NCBI GenBank assembly: GCA_016702705.1 | Contig: JADJDM010000023.1 | Coordinates: 1-64,000 of the forward strand | Reading direction: 5' to 3' | Source of the DNA: Bacteroidota bacterium | GTDB taxonomy: Bacteria; Bacteroidota; Bacteroidia; B-17B0; Aurantibacillaceae | DNA length: 64,000 nucleotides | Shown: piece by piece, positions 9,670 to 20,477 of the stretch | Position numbering within the stretch: position 1 is the first letter of the stretch | How the letters are laid out: each line of letters starts with the position of its first letter | Made by a program: the position numbers and the translations under genes | Notes under the pieces: model-generated | The model's input: only the letters and a program-made list of their open reading frames with translations | Databases searched by the model: none | What the model was told of the DNA's origin: nothing

Positions 9670-10406
9670 TAATTTTTTCTAAAGATAATAATCATTCTAC
9701 TTGATTTTTCATTGTAATTGCCTAAGTCATAATCTCCAAAAACTGTTTCCAGTTTTAGGTTCGCTTTTTCTGCAATTTTAATCATCTCATTCAAAGCATA
9801 TAACTTAACACATTCGCTGTAATCGCTGATTTTATTTCCATCAATTACTCTAATATTTTTTATTACTCTATTCTTCTCTATTCGTTTATTAATAACAAAC
9901 TTAACATCATCCTTAACAATCTCGTGTTGAGTTTGTAAATTATTTATTACCCAATCTCTATTCAAATAATCAAAAACAAAAATACCATTTGGTTTTAATG
10001 CAGTGCTAACTGATTTAAAAACTTTAATATCATCATTAACATTGTCAAAGTATCCAAAACTGGTAAACAAATTTAAAACTGCATCAAAATAATTTGTCCT
10101 AAAAGGCGAACGCATATCCAATCTATAAAATTGCAAGGTATCGCTTTCAAATTTTGATGCTTCATTAATGCTTTCTTCAGATAAGTCAGTTCCAACTACA
10201 TTGTATCCAAGTTTATTTAAAGCAATTGAATGTCTTCCTTTTCCACATGCTAAATCCCAAACTCTACTTTGGGCTTTCAGTTTTAAATGCTGCATTAATT
10301 TTGCAATAAATAAATCAGCTTCGGTATGTGTTCGGTTATTATAAAGCAAATGATAATAGGGAGTATTGAACCATTTCTCGAACCAATTATGTTTAACTAA
10401 CTCCAT
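9669..10406 (-). CDS. Class I SAM-dependent methyltransferase
   Basis: A 245-residue soluble enzyme. Motif I is VWDLACGKGRHSIAL, followed by VVGTDLSEESI, LNLFTSFGYF and the KPNGIFVFDYLN strand. The substrate is unknown; the protein resembles small-molecule methyltransferases. It is first in a leftward run with the ZIP transporter and the second methyltransferase. The terminator of the upstream OmpA-type gene lies immediately before its start codon. Confidence 0.82.
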   Translation of the reverse strand: MELVKHNWFEKWFNTPYYHLLYNNRTHTEADLFIAKLMQHLKLKAQSRVWDLACGKGRHSIALNKLGYNVVGTDLSEESINEASKFESDTLQFYRLDMRSPFRTNYFDAVLNLFTSFGYFDNVNDDIKVFKSVSTALKPNGIFVFDYLNRDWVINNLQTQHEIVKDDVKFVINKRIEKNRVIKNIRVIDGNKISDYSECVKLYALNEMIKIAEKANLKLETVFGDYDLGNYNEKSSRMIIIFRKN

Positions 10407-10408
10407 AT

Positions 10409-10443
10409 AAAAAAAGAAGACCGATTGATGTCAATCGGTCTTC
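10409..10443 (-). terminator. Rho-independent terminator of the PD40/OmpA gene
   Basis: A perfect 13-base-pair stem, 10416-10428 with 10431-10443, has a two-base loop and is followed on the minus strand by a run of seven T (10409-10415). It lies about 72 bases after the stop of the 853-residue gene. Confidence 0.85.
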
Positions 10444-10514
10444 AAAGGTAAGTATTTTTTTGTTTTATAAGAGACTAAAAAGCCGCAACTTTTATATACT
10501 GAAACTTCTCGTAT

Positions 10515-13076
10515 TTATGCATCATTTGCATAAGCAGGACCTGAAACAATTGATTTTTGTTTTACCACTTCAATATCCGATTCGTTAATTCCCTTTTGCT
10601 TTAATGAATTAACAATTTTAGTCATAGCAGATTTAGCACGTTTATCTGATAATTCATCGTTACTTGCATGTGATTTTGTAGGTACGTTAGATGCGCTTGC
10701 CATGAAAGACAATTTAATTTTTCCTGACGCAGCTTTATTTGCAATTAAATTATTAATAAAAGTAATGTATTCAGGAGCCTGTTCATCTAACTCATTCATA
10801 TTATACTTAAAATAGAATTTGAATTTAGTTCCTGCAACTTCACTATTATCCGGCACTAAAGAACCTGAACCATTTAAGTATACAATTTTAGTTATTGTTT
10901 TTGATTTCTTCAATCCAGAAGTACTAACAACATCTTTTGCAGTAGAGGCTATAATTTCGTAATTAGTTTCCTTAGCCAATGAAATACCTGTAATCTTACC
11001 AAAACCATCCGTTGTCCCTTCGTATTTACTTCCATCTGTCCCTAATAAACTAATTTTTTCATTCTTAATTGGCTTTTTACTTTTTTTATCCGAAAGAACA
11101 ACAAGATTTAAAAGCAAGTCAATATCTGTCTTTTCCTTATTTAATAGGAACATCGTTTTGTCATAAACCTTACCTTCAGTCTCACCTTGCGTTGAAAAAT
11201 GAGATTTAATAGATTCGTTGTTAGACAATACAACATCATAATCATGATTTTTCTCCAATAAAATCTTTTCAGCTTTACCATTTGCTGCAGTTTTTCCTTC
11301 ATAATATAAACCGTCCTTAGTAAATAATTTAAAAGGTACATTAGCTGTTGGTTTCAAGCTTTTTGAATCAGAAAGAACAGTAAGATTTAAAACTAAATCA
11401 ACATTTCTGGTTGTATCATAATCCATAACTGCCCCGTTACAAAGATTATGAGGTTTCAATTTCAAATCTTTTTGTATTTCATCGTAAGCGTATTCATTTG
11501 AAACATCAATTGTTTCAGTATAAATTTCTTCACCACTTTGTTGGTATGAAAAACTATACTTAGAACCAGGAGGAAGAACAACAGTAAATGCACCTGTAAC
11601 ATGCTGAGGGCGATATGTACCAACTATTTCTCCACTAGAAGAGTTAGTAACAACAATTGTTATGTCGCTAGGTAAACTATCACAAGGCCCTGGTTTAATT
11701 TGCCCTTTAAACAATGCTAAATCATTAGACATACCTTTATCATAAGTTATCATATAAATATCCTTTTCACCATGATTAAAGATTTTATCATTAGACTCAT
11801 GAGCCGATGAATAATATAAACGCTTATTATCTGGAGAAGCTACTAAATATAAATCATCATCAGTTGTGTTAATTGGATATTCCATATTAATTGGCAAACT
11901 AAATTGCCCATCATCATCAATAACTGACCACATAATATCAAATCCGCCCATTGATTGATGACCTTTGGAACTGAAATAAAATGTAATTCCATCTGCTCCC
12001 ATAAATGGAGATTCCTCATCATAAGGAGTGTTAATGTTAGGGCCTAAATTAGAAGCTAAACTCCACTGACCTGTTGGTAATTTTACACATTTCCAAATAT
12101 CTCTCCCACCTAAACCACCTGGACGATCACTTACAAAATATAATGTATTCCCATCACGAGATAAACAGGCTGAAGGTTCCCAGTATTCAGTATTAATATT
12201 TGAACCATATTTAAGTGGAATACTCCAATCCTTTCCATCAAATTGAGAATAAAATAAATCACCACCGTTATCATCTTTATAAATCGTTAACGTTTGTCCA
12301 TCAGGAGTTAAACTTACTGCGCCATCATGACCATTTGTATTAATATAAGGACTAATGGATACTGGCACTGTCCAATCACCATTATCTTTTTTGTAACAAA
12401 CCATTACATCTTCATAAGGGAAACCATCAGGAGCTAATTCACCAAAACCAACATTATTTTTTCCTCTATGTGTAAAAATCAACATACGTTCATCTCCTGT
12501 AAGAACCGGAGAGAAATCAGGCATCGCATCATTAATGCTATCACCCATATTTGTAATCTTTACAGACTGAGGCGCTGCGTAATACATTTTAGCATATTTG
12601 ATACGCTCTTTTAAATAAGCAACATCCTCTGCACCCTTTTTATCTTTTGGTTTTAAAAACGTTTCGTAAGTGGAAAGCATTTTTTCAGATTGACTAAATT
12701 TGTAATCCAAATGATACGCTTGCGCTAGTAATAAATAAGAAATAATTGGAGACTTTTTAACTGTAGGCTCTAATGGCTCATAGCTTTTCGTTGTATTCAA
12801 TACCGCCTTTTCTAAATAACGTTCTGCATCATGCTTAAATCTTGGGTGCGCCAAATAACACTGTCCAATTAAATAGTTAATATTAGCATTGGTAGAATCA
12901 TAATTGTAAGCAAATTTAAAATATTCTAAGGCAATTAGTGGATTATTCTCTTCTAATAAAAGACTTCCTCCAGAAAAATTTGATCTATAAGAACCCTTAT
13001 CTACGGGTGTAAATTGTGAATACAATCTTAAACCAAGAAAACAACTGCAAATAACTATAAGTAATTTTAATTTCAT
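10515..13076 (-). CDS. TPR/PD40/OmpA-family outer-membrane protein (PorE-like)
   Basis: An 853-residue secreted protein with signal peptide (cleavage near LRLYSQ), N-terminal TPR-like helices (EYFKFAYNYD, YLIGQCYLAHP), a PD40/WD40-like propeller (FTHRGKNN, LYFVSDRPGGLGGRDIW, FYFSSKGHQSMGGFD, RLYYSS), two or three carboxypeptidase-like beta modules (DIDLLLNLVVLSDKKSKK and a close copy upstream) and a C-terminal OmpA-like fold. This architecture matches PorE and related T9SS or peptidoglycan-linking proteins of Bacteroidota. Since such genomes carry many paralogues, PorE itself is not certain. The two beta modules are internal duplicates. No frame defect is seen in 2.5 kb. Confidence 0.8.
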   Translation of the reverse strand: MKLKLLIVICSCFLGLRLYSQFTPVDKGSYRSNFSGGSLLLEENNPLIALEYFKFAYNYDSTNANINYLIGQCYLAHPRFKHDAERYLEKAVLNTTKSYEPLEPTVKKSPIISYLLLAQAYHLDYKFSQSEKMLSTYETFLKPKDKKGAEDVAYLKERIKYAKMYYAAPQSVKITNMGDSINDAMPDFSPVLTGDERMLIFTHRGKNNVGFGELAPDGFPYEDVMVCYKKDNGDWTVPVSISPYINTNGHDGAVSLTPDGQTLTIYKDDNGGDLFYSQFDGKDWSIPLKYGSNINTEYWEPSACLSRDGNTLYFVSDRPGGLGGRDIWKCVKLPTGQWSLASNLGPNINTPYDEESPFMGADGITFYFSSKGHQSMGGFDIMWSVIDDDGQFSLPINMEYPINTTDDDLYLVASPDNKRLYYSSAHESNDKIFNHGEKDIYMITYDKGMSNDLALFKGQIKPGPCDSLPSDITIVVTNSSSGEIVGTYRPQHVTGAFTVVLPPGSKYSFSYQQSGEEIYTETIDVSNEYAYDEIQKDLKLKPHNLCNGAVMDYDTTRNVDLVLNLTVLSDSKSLKPTANVPFKLFTKDGLYYEGKTAANGKAEKILLEKNHDYDVVLSNNESIKSHFSTQGETEGKVYDKTMFLLNKEKTDIDLLLNLVVLSDKKSKKPIKNEKISLLGTDGSKYEGTTDGFGKITGISLAKETNYEIIASTAKDVVSTSGLKKSKTITKIVYLNGSGSLVPDNSEVAGTKFKFYFKYNMNELDEQAPEYITFINNLIANKAASGKIKLSFMASASNVPTKSHASNDELSDKRAKSAMTKIVNSLKQKGINESDIEVVKQKSIVSGPAYANDA

Positions 13077-13173
13077 ACTCTAAATAAATTTATTCCAATA
13101 CATAATGAAGCCCAATGAGCCAAAATTCAGGAGACCAAAAATAACAAAAATTACTTAAAAAACGATTAGTTGC

Positions 13174-14496
13174 TTAAAAAGTTCTATTAATATCGAAGTT
13201 TTCAAGATAATCAGCAACTTTTCTCAAAAAACTTCCTCCTAATGAACCATCCACAACACGGTGGTCGTAAGAAAGAGATAAGAACATCATATGACGAATA
13301 CCAATTGTATCCCCGTAAGGAGTTTCGATAACCGCAGGTTTTTTCTTAATAGTTCCAGTTGCCATAATTGCAACTTGAGGTTGGTTTATAATTGGAGTTC
13401 CCATTACGTTACCAAAACCACCCACATTAGTTAATGTGAAAGTACCATCTTGAATTTCATCTGGAGTTAATTTATTTGCCTTCGATCTTTTTGCTAAGTC
13501 ATTAACGTTTTTCGTTAAACCTATCAAATTTTTCTCATCAGCATTTTTAATTACTGGTACAATTAAATTACCACTTGGTAAAGCAGCTGCCATACCAATA
13601 TTAATTGATTTACGTTTGATAATATTTGTTCCGTCAACCGCAACATTTATCATTGGATAATCTTTAATTGCTTTAGCTACAGCCTCTATAAATAAAGGAG
13701 TAAATGTAATCTTCTCCCCTTCTCTTTTTTCGAACTGAGACTTAATTTTATCTCTCCATAAAACCATGTTTGTAACATCTGCCTCAACAAATGAAGTAAC
13801 GTGTGGCGAAACATGCTTGCTCATTACCATGTGGTCAGCAATTAGTTTACGCATACGATCCATCTCAATGATTTCATCGCCTGCCATGCTTTTCACATTT
13901 GATTTATGAACTTGAGGAGTGCTAACTGGAGCTGCAGTTTGAACTTGAGCAACTACTTCTTTAACTTGCTCCACAACAGCAATATTTTGTTTTCCTTTGT
14001 TAGGAATGTATGCTAAAATATCAGATTTAGTAACTCTGCCGTCTTTACCCGAACCATTAATTGTTTCTAGTTCAGCAACTGCAATACCTTCTTGTTTTGC
14101 AATGTTTTTTACAAGTGGTGAAAAGAATTTATTTGACTGAGAAAAATCGTTTGATACTGCTGCATGGTTTGTTACATCTGGTGCAGAAACAACAGCAGCT
14201 TCAACTTTAGCAGTAACTGGCGCAGCAGTTTTTGGCGTTTCAACTGCAGCCGAGGCGTCAGAAGAAATAACTGCGATAAGTGCTCCAACTTGAACAACAT
14301 CACCTTCTTTAAACAATTGTTTTACTAATGTTCCCTCAAATGGTGAAGGAATTTCAGAATCAACTTTATCAGTAGCGATTTCTAGAATGGTTTCATCCAA
14401 CTTCACTGAATCACCAACGTTTTTTACCCATTTAATAATGGTAGCTTCCGCCACACTCTCGCCCATTTTAGGCATTAACAAATCAAACTGTGCCAT
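13174..14496 (-). CDS. Dihydrolipoamide acyltransferase, E2 of a 2-oxoacid dehydrogenase
   Basis: Transfers an acyl group from the lipoyl arm to CoA. It has an N-terminal lipoyl domain with lipoylated Lys44 in ATDKVDSE, an Ala/Pro/Val-rich hinge, a peripheral-subunit-binding domain (SPLVKNIAKQEGI, GKDGRVTKSDI) and a C-terminal catalytic domain with HRVVDG near residue 415. There is one lipoyl domain and 440 residues. The MxxMGESV start and the catalytic core are closest in feel to branched-chain or pyruvate E2 of Bacteroidota, but sequence alone does not separate bkd, pdh and suc. No E1 or E3 gene is adjacent. Confidence 0.9.
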   Translation of the reverse strand: MAQFDLLMPKMGESVAEATIIKWVKNVGDSVKLDETILEIATDKVDSEIPSPFEGTLVKQLFKEGDVVQVGALIAVISSDASAAVETPKTAAPVTAKVEAAVVSAPDVTNHAAVSNDFSQSNKFFSPLVKNIAKQEGIAVAELETINGSGKDGRVTKSDILAYIPNKGKQNIAVVEQVKEVVAQVQTAAPVSTPQVHKSNVKSMAGDEIIEMDRMRKLIADHMVMSKHVSPHVTSFVEADVTNMVLWRDKIKSQFEKREGEKITFTPLFIEAVAKAIKDYPMINVAVDGTNIIKRKSINIGMAAALPSGNLIVPVIKNADEKNLIGLTKNVNDLAKRSKANKLTPDEIQDGTFTLTNVGGFGNVMGTPIINQPQVAIMATGTIKKKPAVIETPYGDTIGIRHMMFLSLSYDHRVVDGSLGGSFLRKVADYLENFDINRTF

Positions 14497-14589
14497 TTTA
14501 TTCTGAAATAATTAGTTTTTAATTGAAACCTTGCAAAAATAAAGGTTAATTTGAGATTTACAAGTATGATTTATCATTTGTTGCTATAA

Positions 14590-14618
14590 AAAAAAGAGGC
14601 GAAATCCGCCTCTTTTTT
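14590..14618. terminator. Bidirectional terminator between the acyl-CoA dehydrogenase and E2 genes
   Basis: Stem AAAAAGAGGCG pairs with CGCCTCTTTTT around a short loop, with A and T runs on the two sides. It lies directly downstream of the acyl-CoA dehydrogenase frame's neighbour, in the gap between the two leftward genes. Because it is 5' of the stop at 14629 on the minus strand, it most likely terminates the acyl-CoA dehydrogenase transcript. Confidence 0.75.
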
Positions 14619-14628
14619 AGATAATGTA

Positions 14629-15807
14629 TTAGTCTTTCAATAACTCTCGAGAAATAACAAGCTTTTGAATTTCGCTAGTTCCTTCACCGATAGTACATAA
14701 TTTACTGTCTCTGTAATATTTTTCAGCAGGGAAATCTTTTGTATAACCATAACCTCCAAAAATCTGAACTGAATCATTAGCCACTCTAACACATACTTCA
14801 GAAGCATAATACTTAGCAAAAGCACCTTCTTTAGTGATCTTCAATCCGCGGTTTTTCATGTCCGCTGCTTTGAAAGTTAATAATTCAGCAGCTTCAATTT
14901 CAGTAGCCATATCAGCTAACTTAAATGCAATACCTTGAAATTGAGAAATTGCTTTTCCAAATTGTGTTCTTTCTTTTGAATATTTTAATGCACACTCGTA
15001 AGCACCTTTTGCAATACCTAATGATAAAGATGCAATAGAAATACGACCTCCATCTAAAACTTTCATACCTTGTACAAAGCCTTCGCCCTCTTTTCCTAGC
15101 ATTTGACTCTCGTGAACACGGCAGTTTTCGAAAATTAATTCTGCAGTTTCTGAAGCACGCATACCTAATTTATTTTCTTTTTTTCCTGAACGGAAACCTG
15201 GAGTTCCTTTTTCGATAATGAAAGCTGACATACCATGGCTATCACCTTTTTCACCAGTACGAACAATAACTACTGCTACATTACCAGTGATTGCATGAGT
15301 AATGAAATTTTTACTTCCGTTAATTACATAGTGATCACCATCTTTAACAGCTACTGTGTGCATTCCACCTGCATCGCTACCTGTACCTGTTTCTGTTAAT
15401 CCCCAAGCACCAATCCACTCCGCAGTTGCAAGCTTTGGTAAATATTTTTTCTTTTGTTCTTCATTACCAAAAGCCATGATATGACCTGTGCACAAAGAGT
15501 TGTGAGCTGCCATTGATAAAGCAATTGAACCACAAATTTTTCCTAATTCAGTAATTGCAGTTACGTATTCAGTGTAAGTAAATCCTGACCCACCATATTC
15601 TGTTGGAACCAAAACTCCCATTAATCCTAAATCTCCAAGCTTTTTAAATACTTCAACTGGAAATTCTTGACTCTCATCCCACTCCATCATTTTAGGATAG
15701 ATATGGTCTTTTCCAAATTTGCGAATCATATCCGCAATCATCACTTGATTTTCATTTAACTGAAAATTCATTCCAGTCATTGTGTCGTTTAATAGTGTAC
15801 TAGACAT
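14629..15807 (-). CDS. Acyl-CoA dehydrogenase
   Basis: FAD-dependent alpha,beta-dehydrogenation of acyl-CoA. It is 392 residues, the usual length. Motifs include GAWGLTETGTGSDAGGM (FAD/substrate loop), QIFGGYGYTKDFP and the C-terminal CTIGEGTSEIQ with the catalytic Glu of short-chain and branched-chain enzymes. The start may be the ATG at 15807 or an internal one before NFQLNENQ. The gene overlaps the 3' end of apt by 19 bases, so the two are probably cotranscribed. Confidence 0.92.
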   Translation of the reverse strand: MSSTLLNDTMTGMNFQLNENQVMIADMIRKFGKDHIYPKMMEWDESQEFPVEVFKKLGDLGLMGVLVPTEYGGSGFTYTEYVTAITELGKICGSIALSMAAHNSLCTGHIMAFGNEEQKKKYLPKLATAEWIGAWGLTETGTGSDAGGMHTVAVKDGDHYVINGSKNFITHAITGNVAVVIVRTGEKGDSHGMSAFIIEKGTPGFRSGKKENKLGMRASETAELIFENCRVHESQMLGKEGEGFVQGMKVLDGGRISIASLSLGIAKGAYECALKYSKERTQFGKAISQFQGIAFKLADMATEIEAAELLTFKAADMKNRGLKITKEGAFAKYYASEVCVRVANDSVQIFGGYGYTKDFPAEKYYRDSKLCTIGEGTSEIQKLVISRELLKD

Positions 15808-16318
15808 TGTATGTTGTTTGAGTGTTTACTTAATTTATCTGCCCCGTTTAAAAAATCCAATCCTACAATAAAAGTGAAAGCTGAAACTGTTGCACCAAAC
15901 TGATGAATCAATTGCGCCGTTGCTTCTGCTGTTCCACCTGTTGCTAAAAGGTCATCATGAATTACAACGTTCCAACCTTTTTTAATGCTATCAATATGCA
16001 TTTCAATTTTTGAAGTGCCATATTCTAATGAATATTCTTGACTTAAGGTTTTATAAGGCAATTTACCTGCTTTACGAACCAATACGAAAGGGATATTCAT
16101 TTTGTTTGCTAATAACAAACCAAATAAAAAGCCTCTACTCTCTACACCAACTATTGCATCAACTTTAACAGCGGCAAGCTTTTTGCTGATTCCTCCACAA
16201 TTGCATTACACAATTGTTGATCGTAAAATATGGGAGTAATGTCTTTAAACAAAATTCCTGGTTTAGGAAAATCAGGGACATCTCTAATTGCTTTTTTTAT
16301 TTCTTCTGTGAGGTTCAT
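15789..16318 (-). CDS. apt: Adenine phosphoribosyltransferase, one frameshift
   Basis: Salvages adenine with PRPP to AMP. The N-terminal part begins MNLTEEIKKAIRDVPDFP, with KPGILFKDITP. The C-terminal part has the PRPP loop VIHDDLLATGGTA. The parts are in different frames. Adding one base to the five-T run at 16180-16184 gives KLAAVKVDAIVGVESRGF, the expected family sequence. The joined length of about 177 residues is normal. I chose the ATG at 16318, since upstream codons are not conserved-looking. A short stem (around 16322-16337) lies just before the start. Confidence 0.9.
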
Positions 16319-16438
16319 CGAGACGCTAAAAATAGCGTATTTTTCATTAGAACACAAAAAAGTAATTCCTTTTTATTTGATTTTAAATGGAAAAGAGAAC
16401 TTTTTTTTATTCTTTAGCATTTCTAACAAAAAAACGCT

Positions 16439-18897
16439 TTAATTGACGGTGATTACTTGCCCAGGTTTAAAATCAAAACTATACAAATAAGTAGTAGCTT
16501 TTAATTGAGTCTTTTTAGCCTCACAATTGATTTTTAATTGTTTGATTGAATATAAAGTAAATCCTTTTATCTCGATTGTTAGCTTATTTTTTAATCGAAT
16601 TGTTCCATTAGCATCTATTGTCATTTCAATATTTTCAAGTGCTAAGGAATAATCTAAATGGTCTTTTATGGTAGTTAAGCAAATTTGTTTATTGTCACGA
16701 AATTGTGCAAGTCTGCTTAAAAATAAATCGAACTTAGGGTTCACAACAAATTTTCCTGGTGAACTTGAATTATAAAAGCAAGTAATAGATCTACCCTTGC
16801 TGGATACATGTGACTAATAACAGTTTCTCTATTTTGCGCCATATCGCTTAATACACTATTATCAAAATAATAATCCCATAAATTTTCATCTTTAAAATCC
16901 ATTAAAACATGTGCAGGCCATGAAATTACTTCAGATTGGTTTATCTTATTTTTCGAGTAAAACGGACTAGGAAATTGGTCACCATAACCGAGGTAAGGGT
17001 TTTTTAATTTGTTCGAAAAATTATAAGCACCAAAAGCTACGCTATCTTCATTGTAACAATTCCAAAAATACTTCACATTATACTTTTCCCATAAATCTAA
17101 GGAATAATTCGTTGCATTTGGCACAAGTCCATCACACACCAAATCTTCTCTATTGTCTCCTCGCCCATTATCATAACCATGATCTATCCAAGTAACAGCA
17201 CCCTTTTTTTGTAAGTTCAGACAATGCGTCATTCATAAATTCTCTAGTACTAGTAGCATAGTCGGGCGTATGAAAAGCTATTTCGGTACCTTGAGAGTGA
17301 ATATCGTTTATAAACTTTTGATACGGCACGTTATCTTTCCAACAAGACATTTCAGACGTAAATGCTCCATTAAAAATTTTATTATTTGTGTTTTCAGGAT
17401 TATGATAAAAAATACTTTTTGTTACAGGAATCTTGTATTTACAAAAACCACCGGATGCTTTTGAAGAAGAATTTACATCACTACTACCATAATAAACAGC
17501 GTAATTGGTTAGCAAATCGGTATAATCTGCATGTTCGGTAATTATGAAACTAGAAAGGTATGCGTTTGGCTGCTGCATAAAAACAGGTATTGTTTGCACG
17601 GAAGAACCTACATAAAGATTCAAAGAGTACGTTTGCTCACTTCCACTTTTAACTGCATTTGCCGAAACGTCAGTTTTAATTCCTTTTTTATCATCATCCC
17701 TAACAGGGAAACGCATAAGTAAATGATCGCTAGCGAAATCAAAATTAAAAACAAGTATTTTCCTTTTTGCATTTAATTGGGTGGAAGAAATAGAATTATT
17801 TCTATAAAAAACAATACTGCGATTCGCTTCCCCAATTTTGCAACCTTCTTTATTTAACCAATATTCGTCCTGAAAGCTAGTAGTATCAATTTGAGTGTTT
17901 TTTCTATATACTTGTTTTAAATCATCCTTATATCCAAGTATCAAGCTCCGGCGATTAATTTGTAAATCCACTTTTGATTTTACATTGGCATTAAAAATTA
18001 ATTTAGGACTGTTAATATCGGAGCTAATTTCAATTGTTACATCAGTAGTTTTGGAGGAAGTAGTAAGTATAATACTAGAATTGCTTTTTTGCTTTATCAA
18101 AAAACGATTACAACTTATCACCTCGCCTCTTTTATTATTTAACAAAACATCTTCATAATATGTTAATGCAGAGGTAAGAAGTTTACCATTTTTATCGGCA
18201 ATCGATACTAAACCATTCTTTTTGTCATACACGATCGAATTAAAATTTCCTTTTAAAATAGTTTCGGAATAATTTTCATTTTCTGGTGGATTAACATCGG
18301 GAATAAAAGATGGCATTTTATTCTCCACAATTTTAATATAAAAATCATCACCTAGTGTTTTACCAACACCAGTTTTATTCCACATAAAAGTAAAGATTTC
18401 ATTTTTATAATCCGACATTAAACATCTAGGAATGGTAAAAGTATCGGTAACAAATGTCCATGTGTTTTTCTCCTTTACTTTTTGCTTTAAATCAATTTCA
18501 TTCCAATATAATGAAGAATCTTTTTGTCGTACTTGAATAGCAATTGACCCTGCATTATCAATATCTTCAACACTTATCCACCCTTCAACAATTAGTTTAA
18601 TGTTTTTACAATAAAAACTTTCTTGAATGTTTTTTTTAAAAGAAAAACCATAGGGAATAGATGCAGACACAAAGGCTACATTATTACCTGAATGTGCACT
18701 TCCTTTTTCAATTGCTCCTGACCAATTTTTTCCAACCGAATCATTTACTAATGAAGAATCTTGGTATAGATAAACAAGTTGATTCGAAAGTTTGCTTGCA
18801 TCAGGTTGTGCCGAGCACGAATAAAAAAGTTGCTTATAAGTGCAAATAAACTTACTTTCGTAACTAACGAATAAAATTTAGATGCATGAGTTATCAT
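16439..18897 (-). CDS. Large lipoprotein with possible NodB-like (polysaccharide deacetylase) C-terminal domain, three frameshifts
   Basis: Read from the ATG at 18897 the N-terminus is a lipoprotein signal ending FFYSC, if one base is added to the six-A run at 18823-18828. Without it, the frame only opens at an internal GTG (18670). Two more single-base sites, the seven-T run 17204-17210 and the A run 16748-16750, restore one frame of about 820 residues. The long N-terminal half is beta-rich. The segment GTEIAFHTPDYATSTREF followed by GAVTWIDHGYDNGRGDN resembles the HT/H metal region of NodB-fold deacetylases, with Asp-Tyr where a His is usual, so activity is doubtful. The adjacent lipoprotein gene starts only 7 bases away on the other strand. 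Confidence 0.6.
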
Positions 18898-18904
18898 AAG
18901 TAGT

Positions 18905-20268
18905 ATGAATAAAATTAAAAAAACAAAAATACTAAATTATTACTCAATAATTATTGTACTTTCTACACTAATAGGTTGCAACCAAAAAAAAATAGAATCA
19001 TTAGAGTGGGTAAAGACAATCGGTTCTGCCTATTTTGATGAGTGTTACGACATAAGTGTTGATGAGTTAGGAAACACTTATTTTACTGGAGTATTTTCAG
19101 ATGAAATAAAAGGGCAGCAAATAAAGAGTAATGGAGCATTGGATATTGTAATTGGAAAATTAAATAAATTCGGAGACATCGAGTGGATAAAAAGCTTTGG
19201 TGGTAAAAAGGATGATGAAGCCTACTGCATAGTTACAGATAAAAAAAATGTTTATGTATCAGGATATTTTTCTGAAGAAATAACAACTTGCGACAAAAAA
19301 TTTAATTCAATAGGTGCGGGAGATGCTTTTCTACTAAAATTATCTAAAAGCGGAGAAGAGATTGCTTTTCACGTGTTTGGTTCTAAAGGCCAAGATGAAG
19401 CTGTTACACTACAAATTACTGATAAAAACGAAGTACTAGTTGGTGGTTTTTTTGAGTTAGAATTGGAAGGATTCCCCCAGATAAAATCAAATGGAGGGGT
19501 AGATGCATTTATAGCAAAGCTAGGTACAGATGACGAAATTTTAGAAATTAAAAATTTTGGAGGCAAAGGCAACGATAAATTTTTCTGCAATAAAAAAACT
19601 GAAAACAAAACATCCATTTTTGCAGGCTCTACGTTTTGCGATAGTACACAAAAGAAGATAATTGGGTAGTTACTATTGATGAGCAGTTAACAATTAAATC
19701 TTCTTTTACTTTTGGCAGCAAAGCTTATGATCAGATAAATTCTATTGATGTTTTAAATGACAACATTATTGTTTCTGGAGAATATAGAAATGGAGAATGG
19801 AATATTTTGGGTCAAAATACTCAACTAGCTTATCGTAATTATAGTGATGCTTTCGTTGCTTCGTTTTCAAAAAATCAAACATTAAATTGGATAAAAACAA
19901 TCAGCTCTTCCAAACATGAATGGGCAAAAGGATTATGCGTAACAAATGGGAAAATATATGCATCAAGCGAGTTTAACGATAGTGCATTTGTAGCATTTGA
20001 AAATAATAAAATGTTCCGATCAAAAGGTATTTATGATGTATATATAGCCGAGTTAAACGAGCAAGGTGAAATAGTAAATAAAGCACTCATACAAGGAAAA
20101 GGAGAAGATGGAGTTAATAAACTATTCATTTACGAAAATTATTTCTACACATGTGGTTGGACTTACGATACTGCTTATTTCTACAACCAAAAATCAATAA
20201 GTAATGGTGAGGGCGACCTTTACATTTGGAAGTGTAAACTTAACGAAGTGTTTAAAAACAGTAAATAA
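18905..20268 (+). CDS. SBBP-like beta-propeller lipoprotein, one frameshift
   Basis: Signal peptide with lipobox ending TLIGC. The body consists of six or more repeats of about 60 residues of the form WxKxFGGKxDDEA, VTDKxNVYVSGYF, KSNGGVDAFIAKL, which is the SBBP (seven-bladed-propeller-like) pattern. The frame breaks at the four-A run 19650-19653. Adding one A gives QKEDNWVVTIDEQL and joins the 254-residue and 153-residue parts. Probably anchored to the outer membrane surface or periplasm; function unknown. It is divergent from the large lipoprotein gene with almost no spacer. Confidence 0.75.
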
Positions 20269-20477
20269 TAGATTCAAATGATGATTTAAAACCAAGTACA
20301 TAAAAATTGGTTGAGTATTACGGCGAGGTTTTTGTTTGAATCTCATTATGAATTTAAGATATTACTAAATTGCTTAAATTAGGCGTGAATAAATAAGAAT
20401 TCTATGCACAATAATTAAATAAAGCATTAGTAAAAGAATTCGAACCATTTTACAAAATAATATTAATTACATAAAAT

